18,499 nucleotides of DNA from JAEWSN01 sp038249175 (GCA_038249175.1 JBBRWP010000035.1:1-18499); one strand, 5' to 3'. Positions 6,769 through 13,853 are shown, counted from the stretch's first letter. A program made the numbers and translations. The notes: a model not told the origin generated them from the sequence alone.

Positions 6769-6847
6769 GGCATTATCCTCCCCATCCTTCGCCTCATAGA
6801 TCTTGACCCGTTTATTCATCTATCTGAAAAACAGATAATTATCATGC

Positions 6848-6895
6848 AGGGCGGATGATATTGCGGTGCATTTTCATTTTTTCGGTATAGACACC
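6848..6895 (-). pseudogene. 16-codon fragment of an SDR/epimerase paralogue
   Basis: The minus strand encodes GVYTEKMKMHRNIIRP, matching GVYAEKVKMRRNVIRP within the complete SDR at 9178-10155 at 12 of 16 residues, with about 80% nucleotide identity over 50 bases. Similarity ends abruptly on both sides. It is a scrap of a second, now lost, copy of that gene. The rest of 6769-7246 holds two 34-nt hairpin repeats and no convincing gene. Confidence 0.6.
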
Positions 6896-6950
6896 CAGGC
6901 TGCAGATCGAGTCCACTTGATCCTAGCTAATCAATTCTCTTCGCTCAGGT

Positions 6951-6984
6951 ACAAAACTTGCTGAAAGTGCTTCACATTTTCAGC
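6951..6984. repeat. 34-nt hairpin repeat, copy a
   Basis: Consensus ACAAAACTYGCTGAAAATGC followed by a short loop and CATTTTCAGC. The stem is GCTGAAAATG/CATTTTCAGC with one mismatch in this copy. On the plus strand it is followed by eight T residues, so it could work as a rho-independent terminator in that direction, although no plus-strand gene precedes it. Other copies are at 7016-7049 and 10252-10285. Confidence 0.6.
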
Positions 6985-7015
6985 TTTTTTTTCCATGCGA
7001 ACTCGTCGAGTTCAC

Positions 7016-7049
7016 ACAAAACTTGCTGAAAATGCTTCACATTTTCAGC
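7016..7049. repeat. 34-nt hairpin repeat, copy b
   Basis: A perfect 10-bp stem GCTGAAAATG/CATTTTCAGC with a five-base loop, in the same orientation as copy a and 65 bases from it. A separate perfect hairpin, GAACTC-GTC-GAGTTC, lies between the two copies. Confidence 0.6.
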
Positions 7050-7246
7050 TTTCCATCTCAGTATAGCTTGTGCCATACTAACATGCAATGATGGACGAAC
7101 CGCTTGAAGCATGCTTTTCAGACATCGTCGGCATTTTCCCATGCCTTCGCAGCGTGGCGATGAAACGGTGTAGTCTGACATGCGACCTAACTCATAGCCA
7201 ACCGGCTTTAACGGCATAAAAGCTGTTTCACATAAAGTACAAGGTT

Positions 7247-7417
7247 GATTCTGGTGTAAGAACCCCGATTTCGATTCCGCAGGAGGCGAAATCGATTGAA
7301 AATGCCCAATTTCAGGCCAATATCGCGGTCTACCAGAACAATGTGGAGCCTTGTACTGCCGATAATGCCGCGATTTGGCATCAAATTGTATCATTTTCGG
7401 GTTATTACGGTAGAATC
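7247..7417. mobile_element. Family I MITE, copy 3 (171 bp)
   Basis: Same length and orientation as copy 1, with a perfect 6-base target duplication AAGGTT (7241-7246 and 7418-7423). The central hairpin is partly degraded (CAGAACAATG against CCTTGTACTG). It sits about 70 bases before the riboswitch promoter. Confidence 0.88.
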
Positions 7418-7484
7418 AAGGTTCAATCTGAGGTAGTTTACACGCCCACAAGAATATTGAATTGAATGAAATTGAAACTTTTTA

Positions 7485-7513
7485 TTGACAATTAACAACG
7501 TTTGGGTTATAGT
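7485..7513 (+). promoter_or_regulatory. Promoter of the riboswitch operon
   Basis: A consensus -35 box TTGACA (7485-7490) and TATAGT (7508-7513) are exactly 17 bases apart. This is the best housekeeping-type promoter in the window; transcription would begin near 7520 and include the whole riboswitch. Confidence 0.8.
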
Positions 7514-7542
7514 ACATTTACCATCTCTTAATACTTTCATCT

Positions 7543-7613
7543 GAAAATGGCAAAACTGATGAAAATCAGTGACGCAAAACTACAGGGCCTTTGATATGGC
7601 AGCCAGTTACCAA
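7543..7613 (+). promoter_or_regulatory. Cyclic-di-GMP-I (GEMM-I) riboswitch
   Basis: The aptamer landmarks occur in order: GGCAAAAC, the stem ACTGAT-GAAA-ATCAGT with its GNRA tetraloop, the conserved GACGCAAAAC joining segment, CTACAGGG (the tetraloop-receptor side), then GGCAGCCAGTTACC. This is the clostridial form of the GEMM-I class, which binds cyclic di-GMP. The ribosome site of the next gene (GGAGG, 7626-7630) starts only about 13 bases after the aptamer, and no terminator hairpin lies between them, so control is more likely at translation initiation. Whether the messenger turns expression on or off cannot be read from the sequence. Confidence 0.85.
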
Positions 7614-7636
7614 ATATGAGTCTTTGGAGGGAAAAT

Positions 7637-8095
7637 ATGAACAAAAATGTTATCCGCAAGTTGTCTATAATCTTGGCCGTTTTTTGCCTGCTTCCGATTC
7701 TGCTTTGCTCAGTATCATTTGCAGCAGATGATGAAAAGATTTTCGAATCGATGGAGAAAACTGATCTCTATGTTATGGAGCAAATTGCTAAAACAATTTC
7801 AGAAGTGGACAAACTAATAATGCAATATGATTTGAATTATACGAAAGAATTGGCAAAAACGTCAGATGACACTGATAAATATGAGAAATTTATACAAAAA
7901 CAGGTTAAGCTTTTGTCCGATATGCAAACAAAAATTGACAAGATGGTTGCAGCACTTCAAAAAAAGACTTTGAAAAAGGTAAATGTCCTGATAAAAAAGG
8001 CAGCAAAAGAAGACCTTGTACTTGTCAACGATTATATTGACGTCGAAATCGGTGGACAAATATACCAGGTAGATCCGTTTAAAGTCCTGAGATGA
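7637..8095 (+). CDS. Small secreted helical protein under c-di-GMP riboswitch control
   Basis: A 152-residue protein of unrecognised family. It begins with a classical signal peptide: basic MNKNVIRKL, a hydrophobic core to about residue 24, and SVSFA-ADDEK as the likely cleavage site (after 29 or 30). There is no lipobox Cys at the cleavage site, so the mature protein is secreted or wall-associated rather than a lipoprotein. The mature part is Lys/Glu/Asp-rich and mostly helical (SEVDKLIMQYDLN, KQVKLLSDMQTKIDKMVAAL), with a short beta-like end IDVEIGGQIYQVDP. The ATG at 7637 follows GGAGG by six bases. Riboswitch-linked secreted proteins commonly act in adhesion or the motile-to-sessile shift; that role here is inference. 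Confidence 0.82.
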   Translation: MNKNVIRKLSIILAVFCLLPILLCSVSFAADDEKIFESMEKTDLYVMEQIAKTISEVDKLIMQYDLNYTKELAKTSDDTDKYEKFIQKQVKLLSDMQTKIDKMVAALQKKTLKKVNVLIKKAAKEDLVLVNDYIDVEIGGQIYQVDPFKVLR

Positions 8096-8130
8096 CAAGT
8101 GTTACATCACGAAAAAACGGGTATAATATA

Positions 8131-8164
8131 AGCAGTTGGCCTTAGGTGGCTACTGCTTTTTTAT
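8131..8164 (+). terminator. Rho-independent terminator between the secreted-protein and HD-GYP genes
   Basis: AGCAGT pairs with ACTGCT, and GCC with GGC inside, followed by TTTTTT. It ends 12 bases before the HD-GYP start codon. A TATAAT (8122-8127) lies just upstream, with no good -35. Readthrough would be needed to express the second gene from the riboswitch promoter. Confidence 0.75.
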
Positions 8165-8176
8165 TTCGAGGGTTTT

Positions 8177-9091
8177 ATGGATGGATTACACATTATTAAA
8201 GAATTCAGAAATTTGGGCATAACATCAGATTATAAAACATCCACGAGTTTGCTTGCAAGTGGTGACAACGTCGATGTGATGCAGATTGATGTGATGCCAG
8301 GCGTACCTGCCTGCATCGAACCTGGTGATGATGAAAGTCTGATGGAGTTTTTCTATGTCATTGAAGGTATGGCAATTCTGAATACAGCAGATGAAAATAT
8401 TGTGGTTCATAAAGGCGACAGTTTCTATACGCACCATTTAGCGGAGAATATCCTTGTTCAATCAGATCAAGGCATCAAACTTTTATATGTCTCTTCCCAG
8501 CCAATTTTTAAAACGCTATCTGAATACAATAAGGATTTGAAAACGCTGTTGCATGAATCTGAAAGTAAAGATTTTTATACCCATCATCATGCAGAACGTG
8601 TTCAAACATACTGTATCAAAATCTGTGAAAAGCTGAAGATGTCACAGCATATCATCTATACGTTATCCGTTTCTTCGCTTTTTCATGATATTGGAAAATG
8701 CATTATCCCTGACGAGATTCTGAACAAACCAGACAAGTTGACAGTTGAAGAATATAATATCATTAAGACGCATCCATCAGAAAGCAGCAGGTTGCTAAAC
8801 GGTAGATTTGAGGATGTGATTTTTAAAATCGTCCAACAACATCATGAGAGACTAGACGGATCAGGATATCCTTGTGGGCTCAAAACCGATAATATTATGT
8901 TTGAGGCGCTCATTATAGCCGTTGCAGATACCTATGACGCCATAACTTCTGATCGGGCTTATCGAAAAGGCATGTCACCTGACATTGCCATGGCAGAAAT
9001 ATGGCGGTTCACACCAGCCCAATATGATGCTGTTGTTGTGCAAGCACTTGAAGACGTCTTGATAGATGAAGGAGAATTGAAAAAATCATAA
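8177..9091 (+). CDS. Cupin-HD-GYP fusion, probable cyclic-di-GMP phosphodiesterase
   Basis: A 304-residue soluble protein. Residues about 25-110 form a cupin barrel (VMQIDVMPGVPACIEPG, EFFYVIEGMAIL, HKGDSFYTHHL). Residues about 130-290 form an HD-GYP domain: HHHAERVQTYC (136-146), LFHDIGK (169-174, HD at 170-171), THP (198-200), the GYP motif HHERLDGSGYP (222-232) and ADTYDAITSDRAYR (250-263). The metal ligands and the GYP loop are intact, so cyclic-di-GMP hydrolysis is expected. The cupin may sense a small molecule or metal and gate the domain. The ATG at 8177 has GAGGG four bases upstream. It is separated from the riboswitch-controlled gene only by a terminator, which suggests feedback on the same messenger. 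Confidence 0.87.
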   Translation: MDGLHIIKEFRNLGITSDYKTSTSLLASGDNVDVMQIDVMPGVPACIEPGDDESLMEFFYVIEGMAILNTADENIVVHKGDSFYTHHLAENILVQSDQGIKLLYVSSQPIFKTLSEYNKDLKTLLHESESKDFYTHHHAERVQTYCIKICEKLKMSQHIIYTLSVSSLFHDIGKCIIPDEILNKPDKLTVEEYNIIKTHPSESSRLLNGRFEDVIFKIVQQHHERLDGSGYPCGLKTDNIMFEALIIAVADTYDAITSDRAYRKGMSPDIAMAEIWRFTPAQYDAVVVQALEDVLIDEGELKKS

Positions 9092-9177
9092 TACGCTTGG
9101 AAGCAGGTCATTTATTGCTATTAAAATAGGATATGCCGAATAACCAAAAACTACCCAGTTAAGCTTCGACAAACCTC

Positions 9178-10155
9178 TCACCACACATGGTAAACATTGT
9201 GCACGTTACCACCGGCCAATTCCACGCGGGCACGATCTATGTTCCAACGGACATGTGCCAATAAATCTTCATCCCCTTCATAAGAAAGGCCAAATACACG
9301 TTCCATTTTGCTGGCATTATAAAAGGACAATTCTTTTTCAACACCTGCATCCACATCAATGACCCGACTTGTGGATTCCGGAACCAATGATTTTGCCATG
9401 TTTGCAATATCCAACCAGGACACAAACTTCTTGCCAAGGGCCAGAAAAACCTCACGGTTTAAGTCGCTGTCCAGAAGTTTCACATAAAGCTCTGCAATCT
9501 GAGCAGAAGAGAGAAACTGCGTCCCGTTATATCGGGAAAACGTCACATCCTCATTCTTCAGAATAGCCAACACAATATTACGGAAGCGAACATCCGATTG
9601 GGAGGCACCATTTTCACAGACCGGATTGGAGAAGGTATAGCCCGGACGGATGACATTGCGGCGCATCTTCACCTTTTCGGCATAAACACCCTGACCACCA
9701 TAGTACTGATTAAAGCCAAGCAGATACATCTCTGTCGATGCTTTCGTCGCACCATACAAGTCGCCCGGCAACAGCAAGGTAGTTTCATCCATCCCGTTAC
9801 GCAGCGGTCCCATGGCAGCTGTCGAACTGGTGTATATAAATTGCTTTACACCGGCCTTTTCAGCTGCATCCGCCAGAAAAGCAGTCACACGTGTATCGTG
9901 GTCAATCATTTCAACCGGTGTGTTTCCCCATCCCAATGCGATGTGTACAACCGCATCACATCCCTGAAGGGCTTCCTTCATAATGTCCAAATCCAAGATG
10001 TTGCCTGCCACGACCGTCAAATTCTTCATCGCCTTAAAAGCGGGAATGCGGTTCGGTGTACGTGTCAGAAGAACCAGCGAATGACCCTTGGCCAGCAGTG
10101 CCTCTGTGACATATTGACCGATGTTGCCTGTGCCGCCTGTAATAAAAATTCTCAT
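9178..10155 (-). CDS. Extended SDR, NAD-dependent epimerase/dehydratase-type protein
   Basis: A 325-residue Rossmann protein. MRIFITGGTGNIG gives the extended-SDR glycine motif (7-13); the catalytic set is visible as YTSSTAAMG and YGATK (Tyr134, Lys138). The family acts on nucleotide sugars, lactones or free sugars; this member cannot be assigned, though neighbouring VOC and sugar-transport genes favour a free or modified sugar. The ATG at 10155 follows AAAGGAG by 11 bases; a GTG four codons earlier overlaps that site and is unlikely. The leader contains a perfect hairpin (GCATATTT/AAATATGC, 10208-10233), a 34-nt repeat and a cre-like box. A scrap of a paralogue lies at 6848-6895. Confidence 0.85.
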   Translation of the reverse strand: MRIFITGGTGNIGQYVTEALLAKGHSLVLLTRTPNRIPAFKAMKNLTVVAGNILDLDIMKEALQGCDAVVHIALGWGNTPVEMIDHDTRVTAFLADAAEKAGVKQFIYTSSTAAMGPLRNGMDETTLLLPGDLYGATKASTEMYLLGFNQYYGGQGVYAEKVKMRRNVIRPGYTFSNPVCENGASQSDVRFRNIVLAILKNEDVTFSRYNGTQFLSSAQIAELYVKLLDSDLNREVFLALGKKFVSWLDIANMAKSLVPESTSRVIDVDAGVEKELSFYNASKMERVFGLSYEGDEDLLAHVRWNIDRARVELAGGNVHNVYHVW

Positions 10156-10251
10156 AGTTGTTGCCACTCCTTTCGTTTCGCGCAGATATAAACTTTCTTA
10201 AAAAGTTGCATATTTTCAGATTTACAAATATGCCTTTCGCCACTAGCTGGC

Positions 10252-10285
10252 ACAAAACTCGCTGAAAATGCTGTGCATTTTCAGC
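10252..10285. repeat. 34-nt hairpin repeat, copy c
   Basis: ACAAAACTCGCTGAAAATGC with the matching CATTTTCAGC arm, three kilobases from copies a and b and in the same orientation. The loop differs (CTGTG) while the stem is perfect, so structure rather than sequence appears conserved. It lies downstream of the VOC gene at 10411 on the minus strand and in the leader of the SDR gene. Confidence 0.55.
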
Positions 10286-10346
10286 GATAAAGCCATGCTC
10301 TCGTGAATTCATAACAACAGTGCAATACCTGTTTTTTAACTTTTAT

Positions 10347-10360
10347 TGAAAACGCTTGCT
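10347..10360. promoter_or_regulatory. Candidate catabolite-responsive (cre) box
   Basis: TGAAAACGCTTGCT matches the CcpA cre consensus TGWAANCGNTNWCA at 12 of 14 positions. It lies between the first VOC gene and the SDR gene, about 190 bases before the SDR start. It could mediate glucose repression of the SDR gene. Confidence 0.4.
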
Positions 10361-10410
10361 ATGACAAAGTTTTTATTTTGCTAACGAAATCATCAAGCCG
10401 TTACAGCGTA

Positions 10411-10872
10411 CTAATAGTTCTCCAATAACTCTATGAAACATTTCAAATCTTCCCTAGCATCCATATAGGCATACTCTCCACCGGCATTGCCATACTTTCC
10501 ACGTTGAACACAATTCATGCCAAATTTTTCAAGGGCAAGTACCTTGCCATCCATACCTTTGACATTGAAAGCAATATGATGAATGCCTTCACCGTGTGCA
10601 TCTAGAAAGTCCTGCCATGTGCTTTTCACGCCATTGGGCTGAATCAGCTCAATTTGCACATTGGGACCAGCATCAAAAAAGGCCATTAGACAATTCGCGT
10701 TCGGAGCCGGTTCGCCCATGACGGTCGTACCAGTCACTTCAAATTTACCACCGTCAAAATGATTGGGTGGTTCAATGCCAAAAAACTCGGCAAATTTCAC
10801 TTTGGTTTTTTCGATGTCCTTCACTATAAAAGCCACCTGTGTCAGAACATTGGTATCCATGAATCCAGCCAT
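10411..10872 (-). CDS. VOC (glyoxalase-fold) protein 1
   Basis: A 153-residue protein of two beta-alpha-beta-beta-beta modules, the vicinal-oxygen-chelate fold of methylmalonyl-CoA epimerases and glyoxalases. Modules start at LTQVAFIVKDIEKTKVKF and GIHHIAFNVKGMD. Likely metal ligands are Glu75 (VQIELIQP), His98 or His99 (GIHHIAF) and Glu148 (CFIELLENY); the first ligand position holds Gln12 where many relatives have His. The ATG at 10872 has AAAGAGGT 7 bases upstream. The upstream side contains a perfect CATATTT-TC-AAATATG inverted repeat (10907-10922). A divergent paralogue is the next gene upstream. The neighbourhood suggests isomerisation or epimerisation of a sugar-derived compound; the substrate is unknown. 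Confidence 0.78.
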   Translation of the reverse strand: MAGFMDTNVLTQVAFIVKDIEKTKVKFAEFFGIEPPNHFDGGKFEVTGTTVMGEPAPNANCLMAFFDAGPNVQIELIQPNGVKSTWQDFLDAHGEGIHHIAFNVKGMDGKVLALEKFGMNCVQRGKYGNAGGEYAYMDAREDLKCFIELLENY

Positions 10873-11157
10873 AAAAATTTACCTCTTTTCAAATTAATTT
10901 ATTTCTCATATTTTCAAATATGTTTTGTTACCAATAATACCTAATCTGTGATATGTAGCATGAGAATACAATTCCAAACCCTCAGCTTCGGTGGATAAAC
11001 AGCCATACAAGACCATCTAAGCAAGATCAATTATCAATCCACGTCACTTCAATCAGAGCGTTGTATTCAAAAAAAATACCATTCACTATAATCAACCAAC
11101 TTACTTCTGAAAGTGTTTGATTCTGGAAAAAACGGCATCCGGGATTAAATCATCAAT

Positions 11158-11610
11158 CTACGCTCTGGGCTTGATATTCAGATTCACACCCAGATCCTCT
11201 TCCGTGTCCACAATGGTCCAGCTGCTGCCGGGATAGTAGCCGATTGTACGCATGTCATAGCCCATTTCCTCGAGCTCACCGACAATCGCATCCCGTTTTT
11301 CACCAACCTGAAAGCCAAGGTGGTGAACACCGTTTCCATGCTTGTCTAAAAATTCACGGAAGGTGCTGTCTTTTTCATCTGGTTCATGCAATTCTATGAC
11401 AAAATTACCAACATGAATATTGGCAACTTTCAGTCCGTAAAATGCAGGTTTTCCGCGATAGGTCAGATCCGGATTATGAGATGGTAGATTGTTGTGGATT
11501 TCAGGAACAGGTACATTGAATAGTTTTGCCCATGTTTCCGCCGCCTTCTGTATATCCTCCACGACAATGGCAATCTGAATAAATCCGTCAAAACTAATAT
11601 TGTTATTCAT
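11158..11610 (-). CDS. VOC (glyoxalase-fold) protein 2
   Basis: A 150-residue paralogue of the downstream VOC protein, with the same layout (FIQIAIVVEDIQKAAETWAK, FVIELHEPDEKDSTFREFLD, GVHHLGFQVG). Glu73 and His96/His97 are kept and Gln12 takes the first position, but the final Glu ligand is replaced by the Asn-containing end GVNLNIKPRA. Metal binding may therefore differ, or the protein may be a partner rather than an enzyme. The ATG at 11610 follows AAAGGTG. The 285 bases between the two VOC genes hold no gene and no clear terminator, so cotranscription is possible but unproven. Confidence 0.78.
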   Translation of the reverse strand: MNNNISFDGFIQIAIVVEDIQKAAETWAKLFNVPVPEIHNNLPSHNPDLTYRGKPAFYGLKVANIHVGNFVIELHEPDEKDSTFREFLDKHGNGVHHLGFQVGEKRDAIVGELEEMGYDMRTIGYYPGSSWTIVDTEEDLGVNLNIKPRA

Positions 11611-11723
11611 AACACACCTTTCTTAGCAAAATAATTTGCCATCAACCTTCAAAAACAGGCAATCCGGTATTTCTTTGCAACTTAACCTCCTGCCCTGTTC
11701 GGTCATATTGCGCACGTTAGCCT

Positions 11724-11818
11724 AACAAACGTATGCTTTCAAAGCAAGTGTTCTTTTTACAAGGATACGCTTTTTTGACCCATAAGATGGACATATACAT
11801 TTCAAATTTACGTTTGTT
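11724..11818. repeat. Spaced inverted repeat and palindrome before the VOC 2 gene
   Basis: AACAAACGTA (11724-11733) is perfectly inverted at 11809-11818. Directly next to the first arm is the odd palindrome TGCTTTCAAAGCA (11734-11746). This 214-base gap between the permease end and the VOC 2 start has no gene. The boxes may be operators for the VOC genes; I found no convincing -35/-10 pair. Confidence 0.3.
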
Positions 11819-11824
11819 TTCTTA

Positions 11825-12724
11825 TCAACCTTTTACACTGCCCATAACAAGACCTGTCGTAAAATATTTTTGTAAGAATGGATAAACCGCTAAAATAGGT
11901 ATCGTCGCCAAGAACAATTGCGCTGCATTTGTAGTTCTTGCATTAACAAGCTTCAGATACACGGCTACTTCCGTGCTCATATTAGTTGTATTACGAAAGA
12001 AAGCTTCTGGATTGATGACTACGGTTTGTAAATAACTTTGCAATGGATACTTTTGAATCGAATTCATATAGATCATCCCGTCAAACCAGCTATTCCAATG
12101 AAATACAAAAGAGAAAAGAGTAACTGTTGCCAAGGTAGGCGTACATACGGGCAAAATAACCTTAAGCAGTGTTTGTACATGATTTGCGCCATCAATATAA
12201 GCTGCTTCTTCTAACTCCTGAGGTAGCCCGCGCATATAATTCATAACGACCAACATACTAAAAACCGGAAGAGCACTCGGTAGAACCAATGCCCAAATTT
12301 TGTCCATCAAACCTGTGTATTTAACCATCATATAAGATGGAATTAAACCACCAGAAAACAAAATGGTAATGATGAAAAACCAGGAATAATATGATCTCGC
12401 AGGAAAACCCGATTTTGACTTGGAAAGAGGATAAGCTGTGAGGACAATTAAAACAATATTGATTACCACACCGAGTAATGTACGATGAATTGAAACACCA
12501 AGTGAACGTGCGAACGCCATATTCTTCATGATAAATCCATAAGCACCCGTCGTGAATTTGATAGGCCAGAAAGTAACCCATCCACCAGTTACAGCGATCT
12601 TACTTGAAAAAGATATTGCCAACAAATTAATGAAAGGAAGTATGCATATGAGTGCTATAGCAATAAGAAATATATAGTTAAATACTTGAAATACAATACC
12701 AGACGGAGATTGTTTTATTTTCAT
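11825..12724 (-). CDS. Carbohydrate ABC transporter permease (YtcP/LplC type)
   Basis: A 299-residue inner-membrane permease with six predicted membrane segments, and the EAA loop EEAAYIDGANHVQTLLKVIL (172-191) that docks on the ATPase. The segments WVTFWPIKFTTGAYGF near the start and TTGLVMGSVKG at the very end are typical of the YtcP/LplC group that imports oligosaccharides in Bacillota. It starts 12 bases after the upstream permease gene, with AGGGGGG and AGG ahead of the ATG, so the two are translationally close and surely cotranscribed. No ATPase gene follows; a shared MsmX-type ATPase elsewhere is expected. Confidence 0.9.
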   Translation of the reverse strand: MKIKQSPSGIVFQVFNYIFLIAIALICILPFINLLAISFSSKIAVTGGWVTFWPIKFTTGAYGFIMKNMAFARSLGVSIHRTLLGVVINIVLIVLTAYPLSKSKSGFPARSYYSWFFIITILFSGGLIPSYMMVKYTGLMDKIWALVLPSALPVFSMLVVMNYMRGLPQELEEAAYIDGANHVQTLLKVILPVCTPTLATVTLFSFVFHWNSWFDGMIYMNSIQKYPLQSYLQTVVINPEAFFRNTTNMSTEVAVYLKLVNARTTNAAQLFLATIPILAVYPFLQKYFTTGLVMGSVKG

Positions 12725-12736
12725 ATACCTGCCCCC

Positions 12737-13681
12737 CTAAAAAATTCGATAGCCAGCGAATCGATCAGCCATATAATATGACGATACGATAAAAATGAAG
12801 GATATGACTGATTTAAAAAGACTTGCCGCTGTAGAAAGCGCGTATTGTGCATGTTCGATTCCGAGTCGAAATACAAAAGTATCCAAAATATCACCCGTAG
12901 CATAAACAGATGGATTATACATGTTGTAAATCTGATCAAAGCCACCATTGAGGATATTCGCCATACTTAAAACAGTCATAAGTATTACCATACTAAGAAT
13001 GCCCGGCAAGGTAATGTGAATCGTCTGCTTCCAGCGTCTTGCCCCATCAATTTCTGCTGACTCATAGAGTGCAGGATCAATGCCCGATAATGCAGCTAAA
13101 TAAATAACAGAACCAAAACCAAAGCTTTTCCAAATATCCGTCAAGACCATTGTTATAGGAAACCAGGTTTGATCACCCAGAAAAAAAATAGATGATATTC
13201 CTATTTTGCTTAAAAGCATATTCACCATACCTGAGCTTGGAGATAAAATATCGGTGAAAATACCAGACAATATAATCCAGGAAAGAAAATTAGGCAGATA
13301 AACAAATGTCTGCACTGTGCGCTTAATGCCCATGTTTTTGACCTCATTAAGCATCAATGCAAATGTCACGGGGACAATAACACCTGCTACCATTTTTGCT
13401 AAAGAGATGGTTAAGGTGTTTCTGATTACTGACCATATATTCGGCATTGCGAACAAAGTTCTAAAATTGTTAAGGCCAACCCATTCCGATCCGAATAATC
13501 CATTTGTTGGTTTAAACTTTTGAAAAGCGATAGAAATTCCCGCCATGGAACCATAACTATAAATTGCAACAAGAATAACAGCAGGAATTAACATAACATG
13601 TAGTGGAAGCTGGCGTATTATTTTATCCTTGCGGCGACCGCTTTTGATTATGCCTTTACTAAATATTAAATTGTTTCTCAT
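12737..13681 (-). CDS. Carbohydrate ABC transporter permease (LplB/YteP type)
   Basis: A 314-residue permease with six membrane segments and the EAA loop ESAEIDGARRWKQTIHITLP (207-226). The N-terminal QLPLHVMLIPAVILVAIYSY and the following GISIAFQKFKPTNG segment are typical of the LplB/YteP group, which pairs with a YtcP-type permease and a LipO-type lipoprotein. The ATG at 13681 follows GGTGG. It lies 172 bases after the binding-protein gene, with a stem-loop between them, which probably keeps permease levels below those of the binding protein. Confidence 0.9.
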   Translation of the reverse strand: MRNNLIFSKGIIKSGRRKDKIIRQLPLHVMLIPAVILVAIYSYGSMAGISIAFQKFKPTNGLFGSEWVGLNNFRTLFAMPNIWSVIRNTLTISLAKMVAGVIVPVTFALMLNEVKNMGIKRTVQTFVYLPNFLSWIILSGIFTDILSPSSGMVNMLLSKIGISSIFFLGDQTWFPITMVLTDIWKSFGFGSVIYLAALSGIDPALYESAEIDGARRWKQTIHITLPGILSMVILMTVLSMANILNGGFDQIYNMYNPSVYATGDILDTFVFRLGIEHAQYALSTAASLFKSVISFIFIVSSYYMADRFAGYRIF

Positions 13682-13815
13682 TATATTTATACCACCTGCT
13701 ATAAGCTTGTGCGATGCGCTTCATTTGTATTATTCATTTGTTTCATCGATTTCGTTGATGCCATTGATTTCTTAACAATTAAATATTCAGAGAATATTAA
13801 AAATTGAATTTTATA

Positions 13816-13845
13816 AAATGGAGTGGAATTTCTCCCACTCCATTT
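13816..13845 (-). terminator. Intra-operon stem-loop after the binding-protein gene
   Basis: AAATGGAGTGG pairs perfectly with CCACTCCATTT across an 8-base loop, a few bases beyond the stop codon of the substrate-binding gene. The following minus-strand bases (TATAAAATTC) are AU-rich rather than a pure U-tract. It is best read as a partial terminator or mRNA 3'-end stabiliser. Confidence 0.6.
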
Positions 13846-13853
13846 CGTTTCAG

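Noticed and set aside
6972..7217. An 81-codon minus-strand frame with several Cys residues (RCEGMGKCRRC)
   Set aside because: There is no ribosome site, it ends inside a hairpin repeat, and I recognise no family. It could be a decayed gene, but the support is too weak to list.
8122..8164. Fst-type type I toxin-antitoxin locus at the hairpin
   Set aside because: The -10 box plus hairpin recalled such loci, but there is no small hydrophobic toxin frame on either strand and the possible RNA is too short.
9598..10191. A 197-codon plus-strand frame opposite the SDR gene
   Set aside because: It mirrors the SDR coding frame and has no domain or ribosome site.
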